Of a DNA stretch of 15,959 nt, positions 7,255-13,474 are shown piece by piece (positions within the stretch are counted from its first letter, which is position 1; each line of letters starts with the position of its first letter). Both the position numbers and the translations under genes were made by a program. The DNA comes from CAYSPU01 sp964432995. Lineage in GTDB: Bacteria; Verrucomicrobiota; Verrucomicrobiia; Limisphaerales; JAHDYP01. The DNA is taken from assembly GCA_964432995.1 (NCBI GenBank), contig CAYSPU010000137.1, forward strand, positions 1 to 15,959. Reading direction: 5' to 3'. The notes under the pieces were generated by a model, which did no database searches, was not told the origin of the DNA, and saw only the letters and a program-made list of their open reading frames with translations.

Positions 7255-7347
7255 GCAGAGCTTCAGGCGAAGACCCAGTTTGGCGAACTGCTCGACCGCC
7301 TGCCCTGCGCAGCTCGAAGAGTGGAGGAGGGACACCCCTCCCGGTAA
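7255..7347 (+). pseudogene. Probable Phd/YefM-type antitoxin remnant
   Basis: The frame 7255-7347 reads AELQAKTQFGELLDRL and then runs to TAA. This resembles the first helices of Phd-family antitoxins (family pattern: A-K-x-x-x-x-x-L-L-D-x-V, followed by xxGEExxITRxGxPVA). There is no start codon and the second half of the domain is missing. It lies 12 bp after the PIN toxin stop. The match is short and made by eye, so this is tentative; it would be a fourth antitoxin trace in the cluster. Confidence 0.35.
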
Positions 7348-7385
7348 CACCTGGATCTCTCCCGTTGGACGGGAGGGCGGGGGTG

Positions 7386-7588
7386 AGGGCGCGAGATTCT
7401 CTGTCACTTTTCCCCCTGTTTCCCGTAGTACGAGGTTGATGATGGGAATCATGCACTGGACACCGCCTCCTTCTGCCACGCCGATCCTGGTCGCGGCCAG
7501 CGTGGCGATGGCCGTTGGGCATGGCTCCCGTGCGAACCCCAAACCGCCTATGAAACCGACCCGTTCGATAGCCCGTTACGTTTGGCAT
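7386..7588 (+). repeat. Long direct repeat, copy B (truncated by the gap)
   Basis: It is collinear with 4281-4483, with about 12 mismatches in 203 bases and no indels. Seven of the ten differences inside the open frame change the amino acid, including C to R and C to Y in the signal peptide. It is cut off by the N-run at 7589. Confidence 0.95.
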
Positions 7589-7876
7589 NNNNNNNNNNGT
7601 CCATATTCGTTCTCCATCATTTCAGCGTCTGACGATTCTTGAGCACGATTCCCACACGCCAACGAATCCGCCGACGGGGATTGCCTCGGTCAGCACGGAG
7701 ACGAACGGCCTGCAGCTAACGTGGCCAGCGGGGCGTGGTACGCCCTGGAAGGATCCACCGACCTGCAAACCTGGGCGATGTTGCTGGCCCGCACCAGTAC
7801 CGGCGGGACGCAGTCCTTCACCGATACCAAGACAACGAACCACCCGGCGAGGTATTACCGCTTGATCGTGCCGTGA
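7550..7876 (+). pseudogene. Second copy of the Ig/FG-GAP/ASPIC-UnbV protein, interrupted by gap and frameshift
   Basis: Before the gap, 7550-7588 encodes the same signal-peptide start as the gene at 4445 (MKPTRSIARYVWH). After the gap, 7623 onward encodes QRLTILEHDSHTPTNPPTG, matching the end of the ASPIC/UnbV domain (QHLTIVEHEDYPTNALPA). The frame then breaks: the G4 run at 7730-7733 is one base short, and the next frame continues WYALEGSTDLQTWAMLLA to TGA 7874-7876, matching the C-terminal domain of copy A. Copy A has about 1.4 kb between the equivalent points, so most of this gene is probably missing from the assembly rather than from the genome. The frameshift may be real or a homopolymer error. 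The paralog is certain; its coding status is not. Confidence 0.85.
7589..7598. other. Assembly gap (10 N)
   Basis: Ten ambiguous bases. By alignment with the gene at 4445-6151 the real distance across this point should be near 1.4 kb, so 10 N is probably a nominal placeholder rather than a measured size. Confidence 0.95.
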
Positions 7877-7946
7877 GCGGAGGGGAGATGGGAGATGGGG
7901 CCGACGGCGGACGGCAGAGGACGGACGACAGGGGACCGAAGTAAGG

Positions 7947-7976
7947 TTGACAATTATTGCCAAGCATTGCTAGCGT
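7947..7976 (+). promoter_or_regulatory. Candidate sigma70-type promoter for the RHH antitoxin/PIN module
   Basis: TTGACA at 7947-7952 is a perfect -35 hexamer in an AT-rich patch, followed 18 nt later by TAGCGT (7971-7976), a weak -10. The proposed start codon at 7984 would be only ~8 nt beyond the -10, so the message would be leaderless. No Shine-Dalgarno sequence is seen. Confidence 0.45.
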
Positions 7977-7983
7977 ACTCCTC

Positions 7984-8256
7984 GTGAAGACGGTGACGCG
8001 GAATATTTCGCTGGCGGAAGACCTGGCGCGGTTTGCCGAACGCGAGGTCGAGGAAGGTGGCTACGGGAGTGTGAGCGCCTATTTCGCCGAGTTGGTGCGG
8101 CAGCGCCGGCAAGCCCAAGTCGATGCGGATCTGGCTTTGCTCAAGGAGGGCATGAGCAAGGCGCCATCGGGGTCCGGGCCGATCGAGGCCATCGTGGCGG
8201 CTTCCCGGCAAGCGCGACAGGCCATGCGTCAGGAGCGCTGGGAGCCACAACGGTGA
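7984..8256 (+). CDS. Ribbon-helix-helix antitoxin (ParD/CopG-like)
   Basis: From GTG 7984 the protein is 90 aa: a short basic strand (KTVTRNISLAEDLARFAER) and the helices GGYGSVSAYFAELVRQRRQA. This is the RHH pattern of ParD antitoxins (family pattern: ISLP-x-x-L-x-x-F-V...G-x-Y-x-S-x-S-E). The frame is also open from TTG 7957, but that start would overlap the candidate promoter. The C-terminal part (QARQAMRQERWEP) is the likely toxin-binding helix. Its usual partner would be a ParE toxin, but here the next gene, overlapping by GTGA, encodes a PIN ribonuclease. The close paralog of that ribonuclease at 6832 is paired with an AbrB-type antitoxin instead. Confidence 0.82.
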   Translation: MKTVTRNISLAEDLARFAEREVEEGGYGSVSAYFAELVRQRRQAQVDADLALLKEGMSKAPSGSGPIEAIVAASRQARQAMRQERWEPQR

Positions 8257-8669
8257 GGGTCGTATTCGACACGAACGTGGTGGTAGCGGGGGCGGGATGG
8301 CGGGGTGAGTCGTTCCTCTGCCTGGTTGCTCTGGCGAGGCGCCGGGTGCAAGCCGTGGCGAGCGCCTGGATCCTGGAGGAGATCCATCGCACGGTGACGA
8401 GCTTACAGGCCAGGAACACCTTCAAGCGACATGATCCGTGGCCCATCGTCCACTGGTTCAGCGACACCGCACGGCTCGTTGCGCCCGCGCCACTCGGCAA
8501 GCAGCGAAGCCGCGATTCCGGCGACGATCCCTTTCTGGCGGCTGCCCTGGGGGCTGGAGCCAAGGTTATCGTCAGCCTGGATGCGGACCTGCTTGCTCTG
8601 GGGAGACCTTTCGGCGTCGAGATCATCACGCCGCGCCAGTTGTTGAGTCGCCTCCAGCGACCGCTGTGA
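8253..8669 (+). CDS. PIN-domain toxin (DDPFL subfamily), copy 2
   Basis: A 138-aa PIN protein, paralogous to the one at 6832. It has VVFDTNVVVAGAG (D6), E42/E43 (WILEEIHR), DSGDDPFLAAAL (D91, D92), VIVSLDADLLAL (D110, D112) and the terminal strand GVEIITPRQL. All predicted metal-binding acids are kept. The GTG start overlaps the RHH antitoxin stop by 4 bp (GTGA), implying coupled translation. The middle of the protein (residues 45-75) differs most from copy 1; this is where antitoxin contact or RNA specificity could differ (inference). It is expected to act as an endoribonuclease in the cytoplasm when the antitoxin is lost. Confidence 0.88.
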   Translation: MRVVFDTNVVVAGAGWRGESFLCLVALARRRVQAVASAWILEEIHRTVTSLQARNTFKRHDPWPIVHWFSDTARLVAPAPLGKQRSRDSGDDPFLAAALGAGAKVIVSLDADLLALGRPFGVEIITPRQLLSRLQRPL

Positions 8670-8742
8670 ACCGATGAGCGAATCGGTCCCAGAGGCTGCT
8701 GGCGAGTGATCCGCCAACCAGGTAATCCACGTCGATCGGGCT

Positions 8743-8817
8743 CTTCGTGTCTTCGCGGCTTCGTTGTTCATCTCCCCCAGCTCGGAGGGAAAACAGCAAA
8801 GGAACGAAGACGCGAAG
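8743..8817. repeat. Imperfect inverted repeat of CTTCG-rich intergenic sequence
   Basis: CTTCGCGGCTTCGTTGTTC (8751-8769) is imperfectly complementary to GAACGAAGACGCGAAG (8802-8817), and 8743-8755 repeats the CTTCGTGTCTTCG motif. It sits between the convergent PIN toxin and HAD genes, so it may serve as a two-way transcription stop. It reads like a dispersed repeat. Confidence 0.5.
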
Positions 8818-8835
8818 TGGCCCGGAGCGCCGCAA

Positions 8836-9681
8836 TCACGCGGGGCTTTCTCCGAGGACCCTGCGGAGCAAGGCGAGGCCGTCGCGGAAGTCGGGGATGA
8901 CGACGTCGGCGCCGACACCGAGGAGGCGCTGATGTTTCCAGGCGTCGAAGCGGCCGGAGCCGTTGTGGGCTTCGTCGCTGGCCACCGCCACGGCCAGGCC
9001 GCCCACTTCCTTGGTGTTCTCGATCTCGACGTAACCGTCGCCGAACGAGAGCAAGCCGGCGCCGTCGATCCGATTCTCGCGCAGGATGCGTTCGATGACC
9101 ATCTTCTTGGAGAACTTCTTGTAGTCGTCCAGGGCGCCGTAGATGCGCGAGCCGAAGTAGCGGGCAACGTCCAGGAGTTGGGCTTCCTGGAGGACGTAGC
9201 GTTCGTCGGTGCCGCTGGCGAGGTAGAGGTTCAAACCACGGGCGACCAGGGCTTCGAGGAGTTGGCGGGCGCCGTGGACGAGCAGGTCGTCGGGGCGGAT
9301 GCTGCCGGAGCGGAGGCCATCGATGCGGTTCTGGATACGGAGGTCGAGGCGGCGGAGGTATTCGTTCTTGTACCACAGAGGCTCGCGCGGGGTGCCGCCG
9401 CGGGCTTTGACGCGTTCGGCGAACTGGATCATCTGGTAGATGGTCTGCTTGCCGTTGAGGCGCATGATGTCGTCGAACATGAGCTTGCGGACGGATTCGT
9501 CGGTGTCGCCGGGCTGTCGGGGGAGAAGTTCGACGAGGAGGGGGACCATGACGTCGGGCCAGCCCTCGCGGATGAGGGAGAGGGTGCCGTCGAAGTCGAA
9601 GAGGACGTGGCGGATTCCCGGGCGCGGCGCGAAGGAATCCGCGAACTCGATCAGGCCTTGGAAAGCGGTGGCGGCGGACAT
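8836..9681 (-). CDS. HAD-superfamily phosphatase (phosphoglycolate-phosphatase-like)
   Basis: A 281-aa cytoplasmic protein with all four HAD motifs: motif I HVLFDFDGTLS (nucleophile D29, acid D31), motif II ASGTDE (S156, T158), motif III Lys in FSKKMVIE (K192/K193), and motif IV LLSFGDGYVEIENTKEVGG (D215, E219). A helical cap lies between residues ~40 and 135. HAD phosphatases of this kind hydrolyse phosphate monoesters; the substrate cannot be read from the sequence and the neighbours give no pathway. Codons are consistently C-ending, as in the other minus-strand genes here. The ATG at 9679-9681 is the natural start; upstream is hairpin-rich intergenic DNA. The plus-strand frame over the same region is only an antisense shadow. 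Confidence 0.87.
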   Translation of the reverse strand: MSAATAFQGLIEFADSFAPRPGIRHVLFDFDGTLSLIREGWPDVMVPLLVELLPRQPGDTDESVRKLMFDDIMRLNGKQTIYQMIQFAERVKARGGTPREPLWYKNEYLRRLDLRIQNRIDGLRSGSIRPDDLLVHGARQLLEALVARGLNLYLASGTDERYVLQEAQLLDVARYFGSRIYGALDDYKKFSKKMVIERILRENRIDGAGLLSFGDGYVEIENTKEVGGLAVAVASDEAHNGSGRFDAWKHQRLLGVGADVVIPDFRDGLALLRRVLGESPA

Positions 9682-10038
9682 GCGGGTTGTGAGTAATGGG
9701 GATGGGGCCGGGTGTCAATCACGGGGTAGTCGCCGACGTGAGTCGGCGCGGGCTTCCGGTGTGCGTGGCTCGGTGGACGGTAGAATGCGCGGGCTGATCC
9801 CGCGTCCCCGGGACGGTTACTCCGGGGGGGCGCATCTTGACACTGCCCCCAATGAGCCTGCTCAGCATTTTGGGGCGCGGGTCTTCTGACCCGCAGAGCC
9901 CATCCGGCGTGCGGTCGCGGTCCGGCTGCGGCTCAGAAGAGCCGCGGTCCGGGGGCAGTGTCAAGATACGCCCTACTCCGGGCGGGGGGTGATTCGGTGC
10001 TTGGCGGAGCGGGCGGCTTCGGGTTCACTGGGTGCCGC
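9682..10038. other. Hairpin-rich intergenic region carrying an inverted-repeat element
   Basis: No gene is supported here. Besides the element at 9828-9973, there are hairpins CGCCGAC/GTCGGCG (9731-9737 and 9742-9748, loop GTGA) and CGCGGG/CCCGCG (9788-9793 and 9799-9804, loop CTGAT). Promoters for the flanking divergent genes are not recognisable. Confidence 0.6.
9828..9973. mobile_element. MITE-like element: 23-bp terminal inverted repeats with 9-bp direct repeat flanks
   Basis: The ends 9828-9850 and 9951-9973 are inverted repeats of 23 bp with a single mismatch (core ATCTTGACACTGCCCCC). Directly outside them, TACTCCGGG occurs at 9818-9826 and again at 9974-9982, the pattern of a target-site duplication; a G-run makes the left boundary uncertain by one base. 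The interior holds two hairpins, GCGGGTC-TTCT-GACCCGC (9877-9894) and GCGGCTC-AGAA-GAGCCGC (9928-9945). At about 146 bp it is too short to encode a transposase. A diverged relative lies at 13127-13331. I do not recognise it as a named element. Confidence 0.7.
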
Positions 10039-11046
10039 ATGAAACGAGGATTCCGAGTTCTTTGGCGTAGCTTCACGTTGTTGGTGGGGGTGTTGGCGGT
10101 GACGCTCGCCCTGGTATGGCTCTGGCTGCACCGCGGCTCGTACGATGGCGAGAAACCGCCGCGCGGTTACGGAAGCACCAAACAGGTGGTCGCGGCGGTC
10201 GGCATTGGCGCCCTGCGCCTGGTGGACATGACCCCCCCGCTGCCGGCGGGGGTCGTGGAGACCAAAGGGATCGAGTATGGCCGGGTGGAACCGTGGGTGC
10301 TGCAACTGGATCTCTATCAGCCCCGTGACCGGGGCACGAACCTCGTGCCGGGGCTTCTCTTCCTGCACGGGGGCGCTTGGCGTGGAGGTCAGCGAGAGGA
10401 TTACCGGGTGTACACGACCTGGTTTGCCGAACGGGGTTTTGTGGCGGCTACGGCGAGTTATCGGTTGCAGCAGGCGGCGAAGTATCCGGCGGCGCTCGAG
10501 GACTGCAAGGCCGCGGTCCGCTGGATGCGAGCGAATGCGGCGAAGATCGGGGTGGACCCGGAGCGCATCGTGGTGCTGGGTGGCTCGGCGGGAGGTCATC
10601 TCTCCATGATGCTGGGCTACACGGCGGACGATCCGGCGTTCGAGGGTCAGAGCGGCACGCCGGGCGTCAGCAGCCGCGTGGCCGCGGTCGTGGACTTGTA
10701 TGGTCCGGCGGATCTGACGACGCCCTTCGGGCAGGCGGCGTCGGTGGTCTGGGATTTCCTGGGGAAGAAGTATGACGAGGACCCGGAGTTGTGGCGTCGG
10801 GCTTCGCCGCTGTTTCATTTGAAGAAGGGCGCGCCGCCGACTCTGGTGTTTCACGGTACGATCGACGACACGGTGCCGATCGACCAAGGGGATTCGCTGG
10901 TGGCCAAGCTGCGCGAGCTGGGCGTGCCCCACGAGTATCATCGGCTTGAAGGTTGGCCGCACACGCTGGATGCGGCGCGTCCGATGAACGAGTTCTGCCG
11001 GGATCGGATTGAGCGGTTCGTCAAGGAGCATCTGGCGAAACGGTGA
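10039..11046 (+). CDS. Membrane-anchored alpha/beta hydrolase (esterase/lipase, HGG type)
   Basis: A 335-aa protein with an N-terminal membrane anchor or uncleaved signal (basic MKRGFRVLWR, hydrophobic ~11-31), so the catalytic domain should face the periplasm. Key motifs: oxyanion-hole LFLHGGAW (H110-G112), nucleophile elbow LGGSAGGH (S183), FHGTIDDTVP (D276 or D277 as acid), and EGWPHTLD (H308). This is the BD-FAE/hormone-sensitive-lipase-like layout of carboxylesterases that cleave acyl or acetyl esters from sugars or small molecules; the substrate is not known. I chose ATG 10039 over the upstream in-frame GTG 9958, which lies inside the inverted-repeat element. Codons become more G-ending along the gene. 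Confidence 0.88.
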   Translation: MKRGFRVLWRSFTLLVGVLAVTLALVWLWLHRGSYDGEKPPRGYGSTKQVVAAVGIGALRLVDMTPPLPAGVVETKGIEYGRVEPWVLQLDLYQPRDRGTNLVPGLLFLHGGAWRGGQREDYRVYTTWFAERGFVAATASYRLQQAAKYPAALEDCKAAVRWMRANAAKIGVDPERIVVLGGSAGGHLSMMLGYTADDPAFEGQSGTPGVSSRVAAVVDLYGPADLTTPFGQAASVVWDFLGKKYDEDPELWRRASPLFHLKKGAPPTLVFHGTIDDTVPIDQGDSLVAKLRELGVPHEYHRLEGWPHTLDAARPMNEFCRDRIERFVKEHLAKR

Positions 11047-11145
11047 TGGGGATCGAGTCGTTCCCAGTGGGGCGCGACTCCGAACAGGGGGCGCTTGCAG
11101 GGCTCCGGGCGTCATTCCTTATCCTGCATTCTGCATCGTCCCCTC

Positions 11146-11269
11146 GGCGCCCTCGGAGAGGGCGCCCTACCATTTGCTCATTCTGCATGAGGTAGGGACC
11201 CGTGGCTCGCGGGTCCGGACAGTTGCCAGCAGCGGGTGTGAGCGCCTGGTGGCGCCCGAGGACGGGCGT
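11146..11269. repeat. Cluster of three short GC-rich hairpins
   Basis: GGCGCCCTC/GAGGGCGCC (11146-11154, 11158-11166); GGACCCG/CGGGTCC (11196-11202, 11210-11216), preceded by TGAGGTA; and GCGCCCG/CGGGCGT (11252-11258, 11263-11269, loop AGGA). They fill the 11047-11313 gap between two convergent genes. The middle one shares TGAGGTAGGGAC with the hairpin at 13371. Confidence 0.6.
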
Positions 11270-11313
11270 CCCTGCCAGCCACTCGGGGTCCGTCTGAGCG
11301 GTTCGGGATCGCG

Positions 11314-12201
11314 CTACGGATTGGTGAATCCTGTGGTGCGCAGATCCTCGGCTCGGATTCCTTGGCTACGGAGGGTGCGGAGGCTCAGGGCGTCGTGGCG
11401 TTTCGCCAGGCGGCATCCTTGTTCATCAGTCAGGAGCGGGCAATGGAAGAAGGCTGGGGCCGGCAGTTGCAGCGCGCGGTAGAGGAGGAGCTGGCGGGCG
11501 GTGGAGAGCAGCAGATCGGCTCCGCGCACAACCTCCGTGATGCGCATGGCCGCGTCGTCCGCCACGACCGCGAGTTGATAGGAAGGAACATCGTCGTGGC
11601 GCCAGACGACGAAGTCGCCGAAGTCGCGTCCAGCGACGAATGCCTGTGGGCCGAAGTGGCCGTCGACGAAGGCGATGGTGTCGCCGTCGGGGACGCGGAA
11701 GCGCCAACTGCAGGGTGGCGGCGGGTTGTTGGGGCCGGGTCGTGAAGTGGTTGTCGAGGCCGGTTCGCCGCGCCAGCGGCAGGTTCCCGGGTAGACGGGT
11801 TCCTCGTCGCCGGCGTGGGGTGCGGTGAGGGCGTTCTGGATGTCCCGGCGGGAGCAGGTGCAGGGGTAGACCGCGCGCAGGGCGCGGAGGCGTTCGAAAG
11901 CGGCGACGTAATGTTGGCGGCGTTGGCTTTGGGCGTACGGACCATAAGGGCCGCCGCAGTCGGGGCCTTCCTGCCACTGGAATCCGAACCAGCGGAGGTC
12001 CTCGATCAGGGCCTGGACGAAAAGGGGGCGGCAGCGGGCGGCGTCGAGGTCTTCATTGCGCAGCACGAGCGCACCGCGGTGTTGGGCGGCGCGCTGCTGG
12101 GCGATCCAGAAGGTCTGGGCATGACCGAGGTGCAGGTAGCCCGTGGGCGAAGGTGCGAGTCGACCGCGATAGCCCGGGGAGGATGGGGGGGAGGAGGGCA
12201 C
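11314..12201 (-). CDS. gluQ: Glutamyl-Q tRNA(Asp) synthetase
   Basis: A 295-aa truncated GluRS paralog that attaches glutamate to the queuosine base at position 34 of tRNA(Asp). The Rossmann catalytic core begins GRLAPSPTGYLHLGHAQTF with HLGH (24-27) as the HIGH motif. The zinc site matches the family: C114-T-C116 (YPCTCSRRD) and Y137...C141 (YPGTC). The KMSKS counterpart is RLAKRHDA (~264-271). It has no anticodon-binding domain, which is right for GluQ-RS and gives the usual length near 300. The GTG start (12199-12201) directly abuts the TGA of the RmlD-like gene, so the two are surely cotranscribed and probably coupled. The link to RmlD has no obvious metabolic logic. Confidence 0.93.
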   Translation of the reverse strand: MPSSPPSSPGYRGRLAPSPTGYLHLGHAQTFWIAQQRAAQHRGALVLRNEDLDAARCRPLFVQALIEDLRWFGFQWQEGPDCGGPYGPYAQSQRRQHYVAAFERLRALRAVYPCTCSRRDIQNALTAPHAGDEEPVYPGTCRWRGEPASTTTSRPGPNNPPPPCSWRFRVPDGDTIAFVDGHFGPQAFVAGRDFGDFVVWRHDDVPSYQLAVVADDAAMRITEVVRGADLLLSTARQLLLYRALQLPAPAFFHCPLLTDEQGCRLAKRHDALSLRTLRSQGIRAEDLRTTGFTNP

Positions 12202-13095
12202 TCAGAAGACGTCGTCGGGGTGGGCGACGAGCCAATCGGCCAGTCCGGGCAAGGGGAAGGAGAGTTGGGCTTGGGCTTTGGAGCAGTTGAGGGTGGTGTC
12301 GGGAGATCGGGGGGGGCCGGTGTAGTCGCGCAGGGAGGCGCTTTCGATTTGCGGATTCAACTGGGGCCAGCGGGCGGCCACGAGCTGGCCGATTTCGTAG
12401 CGGGAGAGGCGTTGGGCGCCGGCGACATGGAAGAGTCCGGAGGCGTTCAGTTGGGTGAGTTCCCAGGCGGCCCGGGCGGTGACGGCGGCGGGGAGCGGGG
12501 ACCGGTATTCGTCATGGAACAGGCGCGGTTTGCGCCCGGCCGACCACGCCCGTCGCAGCTCCTCGTTGAAACTGCGATCACCGGTGGGAGAGACGCCGCC
12601 GTTCAGCGACGTGCGGATCACCAGGTGACGGGGGTTGGCCAGAACGACGCGCTCGGCGTCCGCCTTCGTTTCCGCGTAGACGCTCAGCGGGTTGATGGGG
12701 TCGGTCTCGACGTAATGCCCCTTGCGGCCGTCGAAGACCAAGTCGCTGGAGAGGAAGACGAAGTGCGATTCGAAGGCGAGCGAGGCGAGGTGAACCGTCG
12801 CCTCGGTGTTGATGCGGCGGGCGAGATGGACGTTCTCCTGGCAGGCGGCGCTCCGGCTCATGGCGGCGCAGTGCAGGATGAGCTGGGGGCGATCCCAGGA
12901 GAAGAGACGATCCACCGCGTCGCGGTCGGTCAGATCGAGCATCTCGCGGGTGAGGGCGACGACGCTCCAATCCGGGGCCAGGGCGGGGGCGAGGCGCACG
13001 AGGTGACTGCCGATGAGGCCGCCGGCCCCGGTGATCCAGGCCAAGGGCTTGGGGGCCGTCGTTCCCGCCTCATCTTCGGCTCCGGAGATTGTCAT
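12202..13095 (-). CDS. RmlD-like NAD(P)-dependent sugar-nucleotide reductase/epimerase
   Basis: A 297-aa extended short-chain dehydrogenase of the RmlD (dTDP-4-dehydrorhamnose reductase) substrate-binding family. NAD(P)-binding Rossmann motif WITGAGGLIGSH (G23, G26, G29), HCAAMS (75-80), FLSSDLVFDG (active-site S116/S117), catalytic Y140-x3-K144 (VYAETK), then RTSLNGG and the substrate domain FNEELRRAW. True RmlD would sit with rmlA/B/C; none are here, so the substrate could be another NDP-sugar or a non-sugar. I chose ATG 13093-13095. The open frame continues upstream through the intergenic repeat into the nitrilase gene, but that is chance: the frame upstream encodes repeat DNA. gluQ follows with no gap. 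Confidence 0.87.
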   Translation of the reverse strand: MTISGAEDEAGTTAPKPLAWITGAGGLIGSHLVRLAPALAPDWSVVALTREMLDLTDRDAVDRLFSWDRPQLILHCAAMSRSAACQENVHLARRINTEATVHLASLAFESHFVFLSSDLVFDGRKGHYVETDPINPLSVYAETKADAERVVLANPRHLVIRTSLNGGVSPTGDRSFNEELRRAWSAGRKPRLFHDEYRSPLPAAVTARAAWELTQLNASGLFHVAGAQRLSRYEIGQLVAARWPQLNPQIESASLRDYTGPPRSPDTTLNCSKAQAQLSFPLPGLADWLVAHPDDVF

Positions 13096-13126
13096 GGGAA
13101 GCAGCGATCCACCAGACCGCTTCTTG

Positions 13127-13331
13127 GGGTGCATCTTGACGCGGCCACCAAGTCCGAGCGGAGTCGGTGCGCCGGAGTGCGGCCGTCCTCGGCCGCAGAA
13201 ACACACGACGGAATGGGGATAGCCGCGAAACCGGGATATCCATCGGCCAGGAGGCTTCCTGCGCCCGGGGACGGGCGCACTCCTGTGCGGGTATCGGCGC
13301 CGCTCCTTGAGGGCAGCGTCAAGATACGCCC
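13127..13331. repeat. Second, diverged inverted-repeat element
   Basis: The ends 13127-13149 and 13309-13331 match the terminal repeats of the element at 9828-9973 (shared ATCTTGACGC on the left, GCGTCAAGATACGCCC on the right) and pair with each other at about 18 of 23 positions. The interior differs but again consists of hairpins: GCGGCCG-TCCT-CGGCCGC (13179-13196) and GCGCCCG-GGGA-CGGGCGC (13261-13278). No flanking direct repeat is visible, as expected if older. The region 13096-13474 has no supported gene. Confidence 0.6.
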
Positions 13332-13370
13332 GCTCGAGTCGCACCCGTGAATCCCGGTGCCCTGAGGTAG

Positions 13371-13451
13371 GGACGCCCGGCTCGGGCGTCCGGATCCTAC
13401 AGTTCGCCCAACCGGTCTGCCGGGACGCGCGTGGCCGCGCGTCCCTACCTG
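13371..13451. repeat. Two perfect hairpins of the small intergenic family
   Basis: GGACGCCCG (13371-13379) pairs with CGGGCGTCC (13383-13391) across a GCT loop. GGGACGCGCG (13422-13431) pairs with CGCGCGTCCC (13436-13445... by position within 13421-13445) across a TGGC-type loop. The second ends in GGCCGCGCGTCCCTACCTG (13433-13451), found identically at 4249-4267 upstream of the FG-GAP leader. Confidence 0.6.
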
Positions 13452-13474
13452 CTGCCGGCGGTTCACAGATAGAT

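Noticed and set aside
8764..9696. Long plus-strand frame (310 codons) opposite the HAD gene
   Set aside because: It is low-complexity (Glu/Val/Ala-rich) and antisense to a gene with all HAD motifs; a typical GC-rich shadow.
9720..9990. CRISPR-like array because of repeated short palindromes
   Set aside because: The hairpins differ in sequence, lack regular spacers, and no cas genes are present.
9958..10038. 27-residue N-terminal extension of the alpha/beta hydrolase
   Set aside because: It begins inside the inverted-repeat element; the ATG at 10039 is followed by a proper membrane anchor.
11815..13350. Plus-strand frame of 511 codons over gluQ/RmlD and the repeat
   Set aside because: It is Gly/Glu/Val-rich without domains and antisense to two well-recognised genes.
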